A DNA stretch of 64,000 nt. It comes from Aminipila luticellarii (GTDB lineage Bacteria > Bacillota > Clostridia > Peptostreptococcales > Anaerovoracaceae). Shown here one piece after another: positions 18,517 to 27,262 of this stretch. The translations under genes were made by a program, and so were the position numbers. The notes below the pieces were generated by a model. The model did no database searches. It saw only the letters and a program-made list of their open reading frames with translations, and had not been told where the DNA came from. The stretch lies in assembly GCF_004103735.1 (NCBI RefSeq), contig NZ_CP035281.1, forward strand, positions 1,116,001-1,180,000, given 5' to 3'. Numbering within the stretch: the first letter of the stretch is position 1; each line of letters starts with the position of its first letter.

Positions 18517-18549
18517 AAATAAGGCAGTTCCTGAAACTGCCTTATTTTA
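18517..18549 (+). terminator. Intercistronic hairpin between livK and livH
   Basis: A perfect 13-base stem: AAATAAGGCAGTT (18517-18529) pairs with AACTGCCTTATTT (18535-18547) around a five-base loop. Only a weak T-tract follows, so it probably acts as a partial terminator or 3' stabiliser rather than a full stop. Confidence 0.75.
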
Positions 18550-18574
18550 ATAAACATGTTAGGAGGGTTTGCAG

Positions 18575-19453
18575 TTGAGTGTATTTTTACAACAGTTGAT
18601 AAACGGTCTGTCTATCGGAAGCATTTATGCACTGATGGCAGTAGGATATTCATTAGTATATAGTATTTTAAATTTTTCCAATTTTGCTCACGGCGGAGTT
18701 ATTATGTTAGGAGCATATATTGGGTTATATGCATTGCACTTATTACCTATGTCTTTTTTAGGAGCACTGATCATAGCCGCCTTAGGAGCAGGGCTGATAG
18801 CTGTAGTTCTGGAAAAGGTGGCTTACAGCCCCCTGCGAAAAAGAAATGCACCATCCCTGTATTTTATCATTTCAGCTATGGGAGCCTCTATATTCTTGGA
18901 AAATTTAGTGATAGCTACTATAGGACCAACCTTTAAGACCTATCCCGAAATTTTCAATCCTGTGCCGTTTACCTTTGGCAGTATTTCGGTCAGTCGAATT
19001 GATGTTTTGATGTTTGTCATCGCAGCAATCAGCCTGGCCATTTTAGTATTTATTATTGAAAAAACAAAGGTGGGTCTGGCCATCCGAGCTTGTTCTTATA
19101 GTTCAAGAGGAAGTAATTTAATGGGGGTAAATGTAAACCGAATCATCTTTGTCATTTTCTTGCTGGGAGGTATGCTGGCCGGTGTAGCAGGGATGTTGTT
19201 CGGGATGAAGTATACGGTATATCCGCAAATAGGTGTCATTACCAACAAGTCCTTTATCGCTGCGGTATTCGGCGGATTGGGAAGTCTGCCCGGAGCTGTA
19301 GTGGGAAGCTTGCTTTTGGGGTTGATTGAAACCTTGAGCTCTGCCTACATCGCATCTCAATATAGGGATTTAATTGCATTTACATTACTTATTGTTGTAT
19401 TGGTAATCCGACCTAGCGGTATCATGGGAAAGATTACTGAAGATAAGGCGTAA
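18575..19453 (+). CDS. livH: Branched-chain amino acid ABC transporter permease LivH
   Basis: Membrane permease subunit, about 292 residues with around eight transmembrane segments and the family N-terminus QQLINGLSIGSIYALMAVGYSLVY and SNFAHGG. The C-terminal half contains the EAA-like loop region AAVFGGLGSLPGAVVGSLLLG. The TTG at 18575 is chosen as start because AGGAGGG (18561-18567) stands seven bases upstream; the alternative TTG at 18569 is too close to it. It pairs with LivM, whose gene starts 15 bases after this stop. Confidence 0.93.
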   Translation: MSVFLQQLINGLSIGSIYALMAVGYSLVYSILNFSNFAHGGVIMLGAYIGLYALHLLPMSFLGALIIAALGAGLIAVVLEKVAYSPLRKRNAPSLYFIISAMGASIFLENLVIATIGPTFKTYPEIFNPVPFTFGSISVSRIDVLMFVIAAISLAILVFIIEKTKVGLAIRACSYSSRGSNLMGVNVNRIIFVIFLLGGMLAGVAGMLFGMKYTVYPQIGVITNKSFIAAVFGGLGSLPGAVVGSLLLGLIETLSSAYIASQYRDLIAFTLLIVVLVIRPSGIMGKITEDKA

Positions 19454-19467
19454 AGGAGGTACTTTCT

Positions 19468-20379
19468 ATGTTCAGTTGGTTTTACATCGAAGGTATCCTG
19501 ATTCTGGTAGGTATCAATTTGATGGTCGTTTTGGGCTTGTCTCTGCTTACAGGCTTCACCGGCTTGTTTTCGTTTGGACATGCGGGATTTATGGCTATAG
19601 GGGCATATGTTTCAGCTATTTGCACGATGAATTTTGGTATTCCCTTTTACGCCGCCATACTGATCGGCGGCATTGCGGCAATGCTCGCTTCTCTTTTTAT
19701 CGGGTATTTTACGCTGAACTTAAAGGGGGATTATTTTTGTATTGCAACGCTCGGGTTTGGGGAAGCTGTACGTTTAATATTTGATAACCTGCAATATGTA
19801 GGCGGCGCCAGAGGTTTGCCGGGAATTCCTTTAGACACTACTTTGACCAATGTAATTGTAATTAATATTATAGGCATATCCGCTATGGCCTTTTTCATTA
19901 AATCAAGACACGGAAGAAATATGATTGCTGTAAGAGAAGAGGAATTGGCTTCTCAGGCGATCGGAATCAATGTGTTCAGCTATAAGATGACTTCTCTGGC
20001 TATTTCTGCACTTTATGCAGGAATCGGAGGGGCACTATGGGCACATTATCTGGGCTTTATACAGCCTCTTATGTTCCAGCTGACTAAATCCACAGAGATG
20101 ACCATTATGGTCATTTTCGGGGGCTTAGGAAGCATCACCGGAAGTGTAGTAGGCGCATTTATTCTGACATTCCTGCCGGAACTTCTCAGAGAGTTCGCTC
20201 AATGGAGACTGGTCGTATATGGAGCTGCGGTTATCATCATTATGATCACCAGACCGCAGGGGATGCTTGGCGGTATAGAATTCAGCCTCAAGGGCATTGC
20301 TCGCTTCTTTGGCAGACTTGGTCATAAAAAGGAAGAAGGGACGGTCAATGCAGCAGAAAAGGGAGGTGCAGAGGGATGA
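19468..20379 (+). CDS. livM: Branched-chain amino acid ABC transporter permease LivM
   Basis: Second permease of the Liv importer, 303 residues, with the family patterns [24 protein letters not shown] near the N-terminus and [20 protein letters not shown] near residue 220. A basic cytoplasmic tail ([11 protein letters not shown]) ends the protein. AAGGAGGT precedes the ATG. Its stop overlaps the livG start by four bases, indicating coupled translation. Confidence 0.94.
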   Translation: MFSWFYIEGILILVGINLMVVLGLSLLTGFTGLFSFGHAGFMAIGAYVSAICTMNFGIPFYAAILIGGIAAMLASLFIGYFTLNLKGDYFCIATLGFGEAVRLIFDNLQYVGGARGLPGIPLDTTLTNVIVINIIGISAMAFFIKSRHGRNMIAVREEELASQAIGINVFSYKMTSLAISALYAGIGGALWAHYLGFIQPLMFQLTKSTEMTIMVIFGGLGSITGSVVGAFILTFLPELLREFAQWRLVVYGAAVIIIMITRPQGMLGGIEFSLKGIARFFGRLGHKKEEGTVNAAEKGGAEG

Positions 20380-21266
20380 CAGACGTTTTGACTATGAAAA
20401 ATGTAACAAAGCGGTTTGGAGGCCTGACGGCAGTAGGAGATGTCAGTTTTGCCATAAAGGAAGGTGAAATCTTTGGTCTGATCGGACCGAATGGAGCGGG
20501 AAAAACCACCATTTTTAATTTGATTACAGCGGTATATACCTTGAGTGAGGGAGAAATTTTATTTTACGGGGATCCGATCGCAGGAGCCGATCCCTATGGA
20601 AAAGGCTTTGCAAATGGGGTAAAAAGACGCTTTAGCTGGAAGCCCCTGAAACCTTATGAAATTGCAGAGAGAGGTATTACCAGAACCTTTCAAAACATTC
20701 GGCTTTTTAAGAAGCTCAGTGTTTTTGAAAATGTACTGACTGCCTGTCACCGTTCAGGAAGCTACGGTCTTTTTCAATCCATTCTTCCAAGGAGAATACC
20801 CTTTACGAAGATCATACTGCCTTGGGCAGGCTCCTTTTGCAAACAAGAGGACATATTGAATCAAAAGACGTCCGAGCTGCTTAAACTGATGGGACTTTGG
20901 GAAGTGCGGGATATGGTGGCGGCAAATCTGCCCTATGGCATGCAAAGAAAGCTGGAAATAGCCAGAGCGTTAGCTTTAGATCCCAAGCTTTTACTGCTGG
21001 ATGAACCGGCGGCCGGTATGAACCCGGAAGAAACGATTCAGCTGATGGAGTTGATCAGGCAGATTCGCGATGATTTTAATCTGACCGTTCTTATTATAGA
21101 GCATCACATGGATTTGATCATGGGACTTTGTGATAAAATTTTTGTATTGAATTTTGGGAAAGCATTGGCGGAAGGTACTCCCGATGAGATACAGGACGAT
21201 AAACGGGTAATCGAAGCTTATCTGGGGAAGGAGGAAGATATCCATGTTGAAGGTAAACAATCTTAA
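20376..21266 (+). CDS. livG: Branched-chain amino acid ABC transporter ATPase LivG
   Basis: Cytoplasmic ATP-binding subunit, 296 residues. It has Walker [10 protein letters not shown] near residue 38, the Q-loop [12 protein letters not shown], a signature-region variant [15 protein letters not shown] (the usual LSGG is replaced, as is common in LivG), Walker [14 protein letters not shown] and the switch His in IEHHMD. It is longer than many LivG proteins because of an insertion of about 30 residues ([21 protein letters not shown] and following) before the Q-loop. It overlaps livF by 23 bases. Confidence 0.94.
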   Translation: MTDVLTMKNVTKRFGGLTAVGDVSFAIKEGEIFGLIGPNGAGKTTIFNLITAVYTLSEGEILFYGDPIAGADPYGKGFANGVKRRFSWKPLKPYEIAERGITRTFQNIRLFKKLSVFENVLTACHRSGSYGLFQSILPRRIPFTKIILPWAGSFCKQEDILNQKTSELLKLMGLWEVRDMVAANLPYGMQRKLEIARALALDPKLLLLDEPAAGMNPEETIQLMELIRQIRDDFNLTVLIIEHHMDLIMGLCDKIFVLNFGKALAEGTPDEIQDDKRVIEAYLGKEEDIHVEGKQS

Positions 21267-21951
21267 TGTACACTATGGCGGTATTCATGCCCTCCGAGGG
21301 GTATCCATCGATGTACAGCAGGGAGAAATCGTTACCATTATTGGTTCAAATGGCGCAGGCAAATCCTCCTTATTAAATGCTATAAGCGGTATGGTGAAAT
21401 ATCAGGGAGATGTGCTCTATGAAGAGCGGCCGCTTCCGAAGCAAGCTCATAAGGTTGTTAAATCGGGAGTTTGTCAAGTACCTGAAGGACGTATCATATT
21501 TGCGAACCTTACGGTACATGAAAATTTAAAAATGGGCGCATATCTTAGAAATGACACCAAAGGCATCAACGAAGATTTTGAAAAGGTGTATAATCTTTTT
21601 CCCAGATTAAAGGAAAGAGAAAAGCAGATTGCCGGTACGCTGTCGGGAGGAGAGCAGCAGATGCTTGCCATGGGCAGAGGGCTTATGTCCAATCCCAATT
21701 TAATCATGCTGGATGAACCCTCTTTAGGGTTAGCCCCGCTTTTAATCAATACCATATTTGAGATTATAGTAGAAATCAAACAAATGGGGAAAACACTTCT
21801 GCTTGTGGAACAAAATGCGTTTAAAGCGCTTTCTGTAGCGGACAAAGCTTATGTGCTGGAGCAGGGAGTCATCACAGCTTCCGGAAGTGCAAAAGAGCTT
21901 TTGGCGGATTCGACCATACAGGAAGCATACTTAGGTAAAAAAAATAAGTAA
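21244..21951 (+). CDS. livF: Branched-chain amino acid ABC transporter ATPase LivF
   Basis: Second ATPase of the Liv importer, 235 residues, with Walker A GSNGAGKSS, the LivF-type Q-loop CQVPEGRIIFANLTVHENL, signature LSGGEQQMLAMGRGL, Walker B LIMLDEPSLGLAP and the switch region LLVEQNAF. AGGAGG stands before the ATG inside the end of livG. It is the last gene of the operon, and a strong terminator follows at 21977-22020. Confidence 0.95.
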   Translation: MLKVNNLNVHYGGIHALRGVSIDVQQGEIVTIIGSNGAGKSSLLNAISGMVKYQGDVLYEERPLPKQAHKVVKSGVCQVPEGRIIFANLTVHENLKMGAYLRNDTKGINEDFEKVYNLFPRLKEREKQIAGTLSGGEQQMLAMGRGLMSNPNLIMLDEPSLGLAPLLINTIFEIIVEIKQMGKTLLLVEQNAFKALSVADKAYVLEQGVITASGSAKELLADSTIQEAYLGKKNK

Positions 21952-21976
21952 AAGAAAACGACGAATTACGAAATGT

Positions 21977-22020
21977 AAAAGCCGGCCTGTCAAACACCTT
22001 ATTTGGCAGGTCCGGCTTTT
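21977..22020 (+). terminator. Intrinsic terminator of the liv operon
   Basis: AAAAGCCGG (21977-21985) pairs with CCGGCTTTT (22012-22020). The stem continues inward with CTG/CAG and CAAA/TTTG pairs. Confidence 0.85.
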
Positions 22021-22087
22021 ATATTGCCCATTTTTGTCAACTATTTTGTCCGGATGCAAAAAATTATATGTTTTTTTGCAAGAAGTG

Positions 22088-22116
22088 TTGACATTAATAC
22101 CTAAGAGTGTTAAATT
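22088..22116 (+). promoter_or_regulatory. Sigma-A promoter of the hrcA-dnaK operon
   Basis: TTGACA at 22088-22093 is followed, 16-17 bases later, by a TTAAATT -10 region (22110-22116). The CIRCE operator starts 11 bases downstream, the standard arrangement for HrcA control. Confidence 0.7.
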
Positions 22117-22126
22117 AAAACTAGAT

Positions 22127-22153
22127 TTAGCACTCAGGTGATGCGAGTGCTAA
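22127..22153 (+). promoter_or_regulatory. CIRCE operator (HrcA binding site)
   Basis: TTAGCACTC (22127-22135), nine bases, then GAGTGCTAA (22145-22153): an exact match to the CIRCE consensus. It overlaps the start of the transcript, and repression by HrcA of the hrcA-grpE-dnaK genes is expected from the known system. Confidence 0.97.
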
Positions 22154-22171
22154 CAAGAAAGGGTGAGAAAA

Positions 22172-23218
22172 ATGGATTTAAACGAAAGGAAATTGAGAAT
22201 ACTGCAAGCCCTCATCGGTGATTTTATCAGAACAGGTGAGCCGGTTGGATCCAGAACTCTTTCTAAAAAGTATGCGTTAGGCGTAAGTCCGGCTACGATT
22301 CGTAATGAAATGTCGGATTTGGAGGATATGGGATTTTTAACACATCCTCATACTTCGGCAGGCAGAGTTCCTTCAGACAAAGCCTACAGACTGTATGTCA
22401 ATGAACTGATGAGAAAAAAGGAACTGACGATAGAGGAAAAACAGGTAATATCGGAAAAGCTGCACAGCGATATATCGGAGTTTGAAAAAACCATTCAGCA
22501 CGCAGCCAGCCTACTATCTGAAATCACCAATTTAACTTCTTTTGCTATGACACCCGAAGCAGATGAAGATCTGCTCAGATTCATTAATATTCTTCCGGTC
22601 GATCAAAGTACTGTAGTGCTGATGATTGTAGCAGAAAGCGGTAAGGTTTCCAATACAGCATTGAAGCTTAAGGTGCCGTACACGAGAGAGAATATTGAAC
22701 TGCTGTCCAAATCTATGACGTACAACTTCAAAGGCAAGACCATCAGCGAGGCACTGACGGTGGATATTATAAAGTCCTTTGAAACGGATTTAGAGGCGAT
22801 GGGGATGCTGGCACAGAATATTATGCCGAACTTCATGAAGACTTTAGAGAAGATGTTGAACGTAAATTTGTACATGGATGGATTGACCAATATCTTTTCC
22901 ATACCGGAATACAATGATATAGATAGGGCTAAGATGTTTCTGGAACTATTAGATAAAAAAGAGGATTTTACCAAGAAGCTCATAAAAAGAGAAAATGGTG
23001 TGATTATTACTATAGGGAATGAAAACGCAGATGACATGATGCAGAATTGCAGTTTGATTACAGCGACTTATCACATAGATGGGAAGCTTGTGGGCAAGAT
23101 AGGTGTAATCGGACCGACGAGAATGAAATACGACGAGGTAACTTCCGTTATCGAGTATGTAACTGAAAATTTGAACAATACTTTTAAACTGATAGGAGGT
23201 AACGAGGACGATGAGTAA
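22172..23218 (+). CDS. hrcA: Heat-inducible transcription repressor HrcA
   Basis: Represses class I heat-shock genes by binding CIRCE; its activity depends on GroE in the known model. The roughly 348-residue protein has the N-terminal winged-helix region LNERKLRILQALIGDFIRTGEPVGSRTLSKKY and SPATIRNEMSDLEDMGFLTHPHTSAGRVPSDKAYR, and the C-terminal IGVIGPTRMKYDEV signature. The ATG at 22172 is preferred over the GTG at 22163, since the AAAGGGTGAG ribosome site overlaps the latter. It overlaps grpE by eight bases. Confidence 0.97.
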   Translation: MDLNERKLRILQALIGDFIRTGEPVGSRTLSKKYALGVSPATIRNEMSDLEDMGFLTHPHTSAGRVPSDKAYRLYVNELMRKKELTIEEKQVISEKLHSDISEFEKTIQHAASLLSEITNLTSFAMTPEADEDLLRFINILPVDQSTVVLMIVAESGKVSNTALKLKVPYTRENIELLSKSMTYNFKGKTISEALTVDIIKSFETDLEAMGMLAQNIMPNFMKTLEKMLNVNLYMDGLTNIFSIPEYNDIDRAKMFLELLDKKEDFTKKLIKRENGVIITIGNENADDMMQNCSLITATYHIDGKLVGKIGVIGPTRMKYDEVTSVIEYVTENLNNTFKLIGGNEDDE

Positions 23219-23792
23219 AGAGCAGAAGGCTGTGGAAAAAGAGATCGCAGCAGATGATCTGGAAACCAAGGAAACTGAGGGTACGGAAGCGGCGGAGTCT
23301 ACAGAAGAAGGGGCAAAAACAGAAGGGCAAGAGGCACAGCCTGAGAATGCCGGGGAAGAAAAGTCACCAGAGGCTGTGACAGAGGAAGAAGCCAATCAAA
23401 AGTATCTGAGGCTTATGGCGGATTTTCAGAATTATAAGAGAAGAACAGAGAAAGACAAAAGTGACATTTATGCATATGCAAACGAGAAACTCGTTTCAGA
23501 ATTGCTTGATGTAATAGATAACTTCGAAAGAGCTCTTGCACACGGTGAGGGTGACGAAGGCTTTGTTCAGGGAATGAACAATATATTTAAGATTTTCAAG
23601 GGGGTATTGGAAAAAAGCGGGTTAGAAGAAATAGAAGCAATGGGAATCGAGTTCGATCCGAACTTTCATAACGCGGTGATGACTGAGGAAAGCAGCGAAT
23701 ATGAAAGCGGACATATTACTCAGGTTTTACAAAAAGGATATAAATTAAACGGTAAAGTAATACGACCAAGTATGGTAAAGGTCGCAAATTAG
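23211..23792 (+). CDS. grpE: Nucleotide exchange factor GrpE
   Basis: Releases ADP from DnaK in the chaperone cycle. The 193-residue protein has an acidic, low-complexity N-terminal third (rich in Glu, Ala, Thr), the long coiled-coil region LRLMADFQNYKRRTEKDKSDIY, and the C-terminal beta domain ending in GYKLNGKVIRPSMVKVAN, which is characteristic. AGGAGGT precedes the ATG. It is 13 bases upstream of dnaK. Confidence 0.97.
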   Translation: MSKEQKAVEKEIAADDLETKETEGTEAAESTEEGAKTEGQEAQPENAGEEKSPEAVTEEEANQKYLRLMADFQNYKRRTEKDKSDIYAYANEKLVSELLDVIDNFERALAHGEGDEGFVQGMNNIFKIFKGVLEKSGLEEIEAMGIEFDPNFHNAVMTEESSEYESGHITQVLQKGYKLNGKVIRPSMVKVAN

Positions 23793-23805
23793 GAGGTAAC
23801 ATATC

Positions 23806-25680
23806 ATGGGAAAAGTAATAGGTATAGACTTAGGAACTACCAATTCCTGCGTAGCTGTCCTGGAGGGCGGTGAACCTGTAGTAATCGCCAATGCGGAAGG
23901 AAATAGAACGACTCCGTCAGTAGTTGGCTTTACAAAGAACGGGGAACGACTGGTCGGCGAAACGGCAAAGAGACAAGCAATCACCAATCCGGACAGAACA
24001 ATTTCATCCATCAAAACACATATGGGTTCTGATTACAAGGTTGAAATTGATGGAAAGCCGTATACACCGCAGGATATTTCAGCGATGATTTTAAGCAAAC
24101 TAAAGGCAGACGCTGAAAGCTATCTGGGAGGAAAGGTAACAGAAGCGGTTATTACAGTACCGGCTTACTTCACAGACGCTCAGAAACAGGCAACAAAGGA
24201 TGCCGGTAAGATCGCGGGTCTTGATGTAAAAAGAATTATTAACGAGCCTACCGCTGCATCTCTGGCTTATGGACTGGATAAGGATAACGGACATCACAAA
24301 ATTTTAGTATATGACTTGGGAGGCGGTACCTTCGATGTATCTATTCTGGAGCTGGGTGACGGTGTATTTGAAGTATTAGCAACAAACGGCGATACGAAGC
24401 TGGGCGGAGATAACTTCGATAAAGTATTGATCGACTACATGGCCGATACCTTTGCCAAGGAACATGGCATAGATTTAAGAGCAGATAAAATGGCTCATCA
24501 GAGATTGAAGGAAGCGGCAGAAAAAGCAAAGAAGGAGCTTTCAAGTTCTCAGACAGCAAACATCAATCTTCCATTCATTACAGTGAGCGCTGAAGGTCCG
24601 CTGCATATGGATATGGATATCACAAGAGCGAAGTTCGATCAGCTGACTTCTGATCTTGTAAACAGAACGATTGAACCTATGCAGAAGGCTATGAAGGATG
24701 CCGGCGTAACCAATGCCGACATTGCGAAGGTAATCTTAGTCGGCGGTTCCACAAGAATTCCGGCAGTACAGGATGCTGTAAAACGAGTAACAGGCAAAGA
24801 TCCGTTTAAAGGTATTAACCCGGATGAATGTGTAGCTGTTGGTGCAGCTATTCAGGCTGGCGTATTGACAGGTGAAGTAAATGACGTATTGCTTCTGGAT
24901 GTAACGCCGCTTTCCCTTTCTATTGAAACATTAGGCGGAGTAGCTACAAAACTTATCGAAAGAAATACGACGATTCCTACAAAGAAGAGTCAGGTATTCT
25001 CCACTGCTGCTGACAATCAGACAGCTGTAGATATTCACGTAATGCAGGGTGAAAGAGAAATGGCAGCAGGAAATACTACGCTGGGACGTTTCCAGCTTTC
25101 CGGAATTCCGCCTGCACCTCGTGGAATCCCTCAGATCGAGGTTACATTTGATATCGATGCAAACGGTATCGTGAATGTAAGCGCTAAGGATATGGGTACA
25201 GGTAAAGAACAAAGAATCACGATTACGTCTTCAAGCAAGCTTTCGGATGAAGAAATTCAGGCTAAGGTCAAGGAAGCTGAAAAGTTCGCAGAAGAAGATA
25301 AGCAGAAGAAAGAAGAAATAGAAATCAGAAACAGAGCGGAAACTCTTGTTTATGAAACAGAAAAGAATCTGAAGGATCTGGATGCAAGCCTGTCCGAAGA
25401 GGAAAAAGCAAGTATTTTAGCAGCTAAGGATGAACTTTCAAAAGCTCTTGAAGGCAATAACTTAGATGAGATCAAGGATAAGACCGATAAGCTGACAGAA
25501 CAATTCCATACGATTTCAGCTAAAATGTATCAGCAGGCACAGGCAGCTCAGCAAGGCGGTGCGGCCGGATTTGATCCGAATATGGCAGGCGGTACGGGCA
25601 ATGCGGCTCCGGAAGGGGATGCACCAAAGCATGATAATGTTGTAGATGCTGATTATGAAGTAGTAGATGAAGATAAATAG
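23806..25680 (+). CDS. dnaK: Chaperone protein DnaK
   Basis: ATP-dependent Hsp70 chaperone, 624 residues. Nucleotide-binding motifs are intact: [13 protein letters not shown] at the N-terminus, [12 protein letters not shown], and [13 protein letters not shown]. The substrate-binding domain and helical lid follow, with a Gln/Ala/Gly-rich linker ([16 protein letters not shown]) and the conserved acidic tail [13 protein letters not shown]. It lies in the CIRCE-controlled operon. A promoter-like TTGACA begins directly after its stop codon. Confidence 0.99.
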   Translation: MGKVIGIDLGTTNSCVAVLEGGEPVVIANAEGNRTTPSVVGFTKNGERLVGETAKRQAITNPDRTISSIKTHMGSDYKVEIDGKPYTPQDISAMILSKLKADAESYLGGKVTEAVITVPAYFTDAQKQATKDAGKIAGLDVKRIINEPTAASLAYGLDKDNGHHKILVYDLGGGTFDVSILELGDGVFEVLATNGDTKLGGDNFDKVLIDYMADTFAKEHGIDLRADKMAHQRLKEAAEKAKKELSSSQTANINLPFITVSAEGPLHMDMDITRAKFDQLTSDLVNRTIEPMQKAMKDAGVTNADIAKVILVGGSTRIPAVQDAVKRVTGKDPFKGINPDECVAVGAAIQAGVLTGEVNDVLLLDVTPLSLSIETLGGVATKLIERNTTIPTKKSQVFSTAADNQTAVDIHVMQGEREMAAGNTTLGRFQLSGIPPAPRGIPQIEVTFDIDANGIVNVSAKDMGTGKEQRITITSSSKLSDEEIQAKVKEAEKFAEEDKQKKEEIEIRNRAETLVYETEKNLKDLDASLSEEEKASILAAKDELSKALEGNNLDEIKDKTDKLTEQFHTISAKMYQQAQAAQQGGAAGFDPNMAGGTGNAAPEGDAPKHDNVVDADYEVVDEDK

Positions 25681-25709
25681 TTGACATATGAACCTGCATG
25701 GGGTAATAT
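25681..25709 (+). promoter_or_regulatory. Putative separate promoter for dnaJ
   Basis: TTGACA (25681-25686) follows the dnaK stop without a gap. TAATAT (25704-25709) stands 17 bases later. This would give dnaJ its own transcript with a leader of about 165 bases. Confidence 0.6.
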
Positions 25710-25777
25710 TGATACGGTTTGAAGCTCTGCTACCTCTGTGATGGGGTGTGCAGGCTTTCAATAACATATGAAAAGAT

Positions 25778-25804
25778 AAGCACTCCTTCAGGCAGGGAGT
25801 GCTT
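25778..25804 (+). promoter_or_regulatory. CIRCE-like inverted repeat before dnaJ
   Basis: AAGCACTCC (25778-25786), nine bases, then GGAGTGCTT (25796-25804). The core GCACTC/GAGTGC is that of CIRCE, but the two cores are 11 bases apart instead of 9. It may be an altered HrcA site, an RNA hairpin for processing between dnaK and dnaJ, or a weak terminator; the T-run is poor. Confidence 0.55.
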
Positions 25805-25879
25805 ATAATCCGTTACAATGTAGTGTGCGGGCTTCGTAAAGAAGTTGATATTAATTTAATGCAGAGTGGAGAGAAAGAA

Positions 25880-27022
25880 ATGGCAGATAAGAGAGATTAT
25901 TATGAAGTCCTTGGAATTCAGAAGGGCGCCAGTGAGAGTGAGATAAAAAGTGCTTTCCGAAAGATGGCCATGAAGTATCATCCTGATAAGAACCCTGGGA
26001 ACAAGGAAGCCGAAGAAAAATTTAAAGAGATAAATGAAGCGTACAGTGTTCTTTCCGACCCTGACAAGAAGAGTAAATATGATAGATTCGGTCATGCCGG
26101 CGTGGATCCAAGTGCAGGTTTTGGAGGCGGCGGTGCCGGCTTTGGCGGGTTTGAAGATATATTTGACATGTTTGGAGGAATGTTCGGCGGCGGCTTTGGC
26201 GGCGGCGGAGGAGGTTCCAGAAGGCGTAACGGACCGGCGAAAGGCCGGGATCTGCAGCAGGAGGTTGTTATCTCTTTCCAGGAAGCAGCTTTCGGCACAA
26301 AGAAGCAAATGCGTCTTACTAAATATGTTGAGTGCGACAAGTGTCACGGAACAGGCGCGGCAGAGGGAACATCCAAGAAAACTTGTCCGACTTGCGACGG
26401 CACCGGTGAAGTGCGTACGACTCAGAGAACGCCTTTTGGACAGTTCCAGAGCGTTTCTACATGTCAGACCTGCGGAGGAACCGGTCAGGTGGTTGAGAAG
26501 CCTTGTCCGGAATGCAGCGGAACAGGAAAGGTTCGAAAGACTGTTACTATTTCAGTAGATATTCCGGCAGGCGTGGATAACGAGTCTGTGATATCCATAA
26601 GAGGTCAGGGAGAACCGGGAACCAACGGCGGGCCTAACGGAGATCTGTATGTTGTAATCCGAGTCAAACCGCATGCGCTGTTTAAACGGGACGGTCAGGA
26701 TTTATGGCTTGAGATGCCGATTTCTTATGCGCAGGCGGCGTTAGGCGATGATATAATCGTACCGACCTTAAGTGAAAAGGTATCCTATAGCATTCCTGCG
26801 GGAACTCAGCCGGGCACGGTATTCCGATTAAAGGGGAAGGGAATCAAAGGCCTTAGGACATCAAGGATGGGCGATCTTTATGTAAAGGTTGTTCTGGAGA
26901 TCCCGACGAAATTAAATGCAGAGCAGAAAAAGAAAATCAAAGAGCTTGGCGAAATGTTGAATAATGATAACCATGGAAATAAAAAAAGTTTTTCAGATAA
27001 GATGAAAGAGCTTTTTAAATGA
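25880..27022 (+). CDS. dnaJ: Chaperone protein DnaJ
   Basis: Hsp40 co-chaperone that stimulates DnaK ATPase, 380 residues. The J domain carries the HPD motif (YHPDKNPG), followed by a Gly/Phe-rich segment, four CxxCxGxG zinc repeats ([32 protein letters not shown]) and the C-terminal substrate domain. The start at 25880 begins [12 protein letters not shown] after GGAGAGAAAG; the longer open frame from 25799 is leader sequence. In B. subtilis prmA follows directly, but here about 26 kb intervene. Confidence 0.98.
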   Translation: MADKRDYYEVLGIQKGASESEIKSAFRKMAMKYHPDKNPGNKEAEEKFKEINEAYSVLSDPDKKSKYDRFGHAGVDPSAGFGGGGAGFGGFEDIFDMFGGMFGGGFGGGGGGSRRRNGPAKGRDLQQEVVISFQEAAFGTKKQMRLTKYVECDKCHGTGAAEGTSKKTCPTCDGTGEVRTTQRTPFGQFQSVSTCQTCGGTGQVVEKPCPECSGTGKVRKTVTISVDIPAGVDNESVISIRGQGEPGTNGGPNGDLYVVIRVKPHALFKRDGQDLWLEMPISYAQAALGDDIIVPTLSEKVSYSIPAGTQPGTVFRLKGKGIKGLRTSRMGDLYVKVVLEIPTKLNAEQKKKIKELGEMLNNDNHGNKKSFSDKMKELFK

Positions 27023-27058
27023 AGCGTTAAAAGGTTCCATCAAAAATAAACATAGAAC

Positions 27059-27116
27059 AAACCGACACCCAAAAGTTAGACTAAAATCTAATGGATGGGC
27101 AGTCGGTTTTTTTTAT
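27059..27116 (+). terminator. Intrinsic terminator after dnaJ
   Basis: AAACCGAC (27059-27066) pairs with GTCGGTTT (27102-27109). A second stem, TTAGA/TCTAA, lies within it, and a run of T follows to about 27115. This strong stop closes the heat-shock operon. Confidence 0.85.
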
Positions 27117-27176
27117 CCAACCGGAAATATTGTTTCCGATTACTCAGACAAAATTTTGAATAATATTGTAAAAAAA

Positions 27177-27206
27177 TTGGAATAATAATGTAATATGTGA
27201 TATGAT
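27177..27206 (+). promoter_or_regulatory. Putative promoter of the oleate hydratase gene
   Basis: TTGGAA (27177-27182) and TATGAT (27201-27206) are 18 bases apart in a very AT-rich region 57 bases upstream of the gene. Confidence 0.5.
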
Positions 27207-27262
27207 ATTATGTAATAAATAAATCTATATTATGGGTTGTTTAATAATTTGGAGGTAGTTAT

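Noticed and set aside
26130-26540. Repetitive GGCGG and CxxCxGxG-coding repeats considered as a repeat array
   Set aside because: They are the Gly/Phe segment and four zinc motifs of DnaJ, coding repeats and not a CRISPR or mobile repeat.
26034-26558. 174-residue open frame in dnaJ region
   Set aside because: It is a shifted frame through the Gly-rich and zinc-finger repeats of dnaJ, Arg/Ala-rich and without a start signal.
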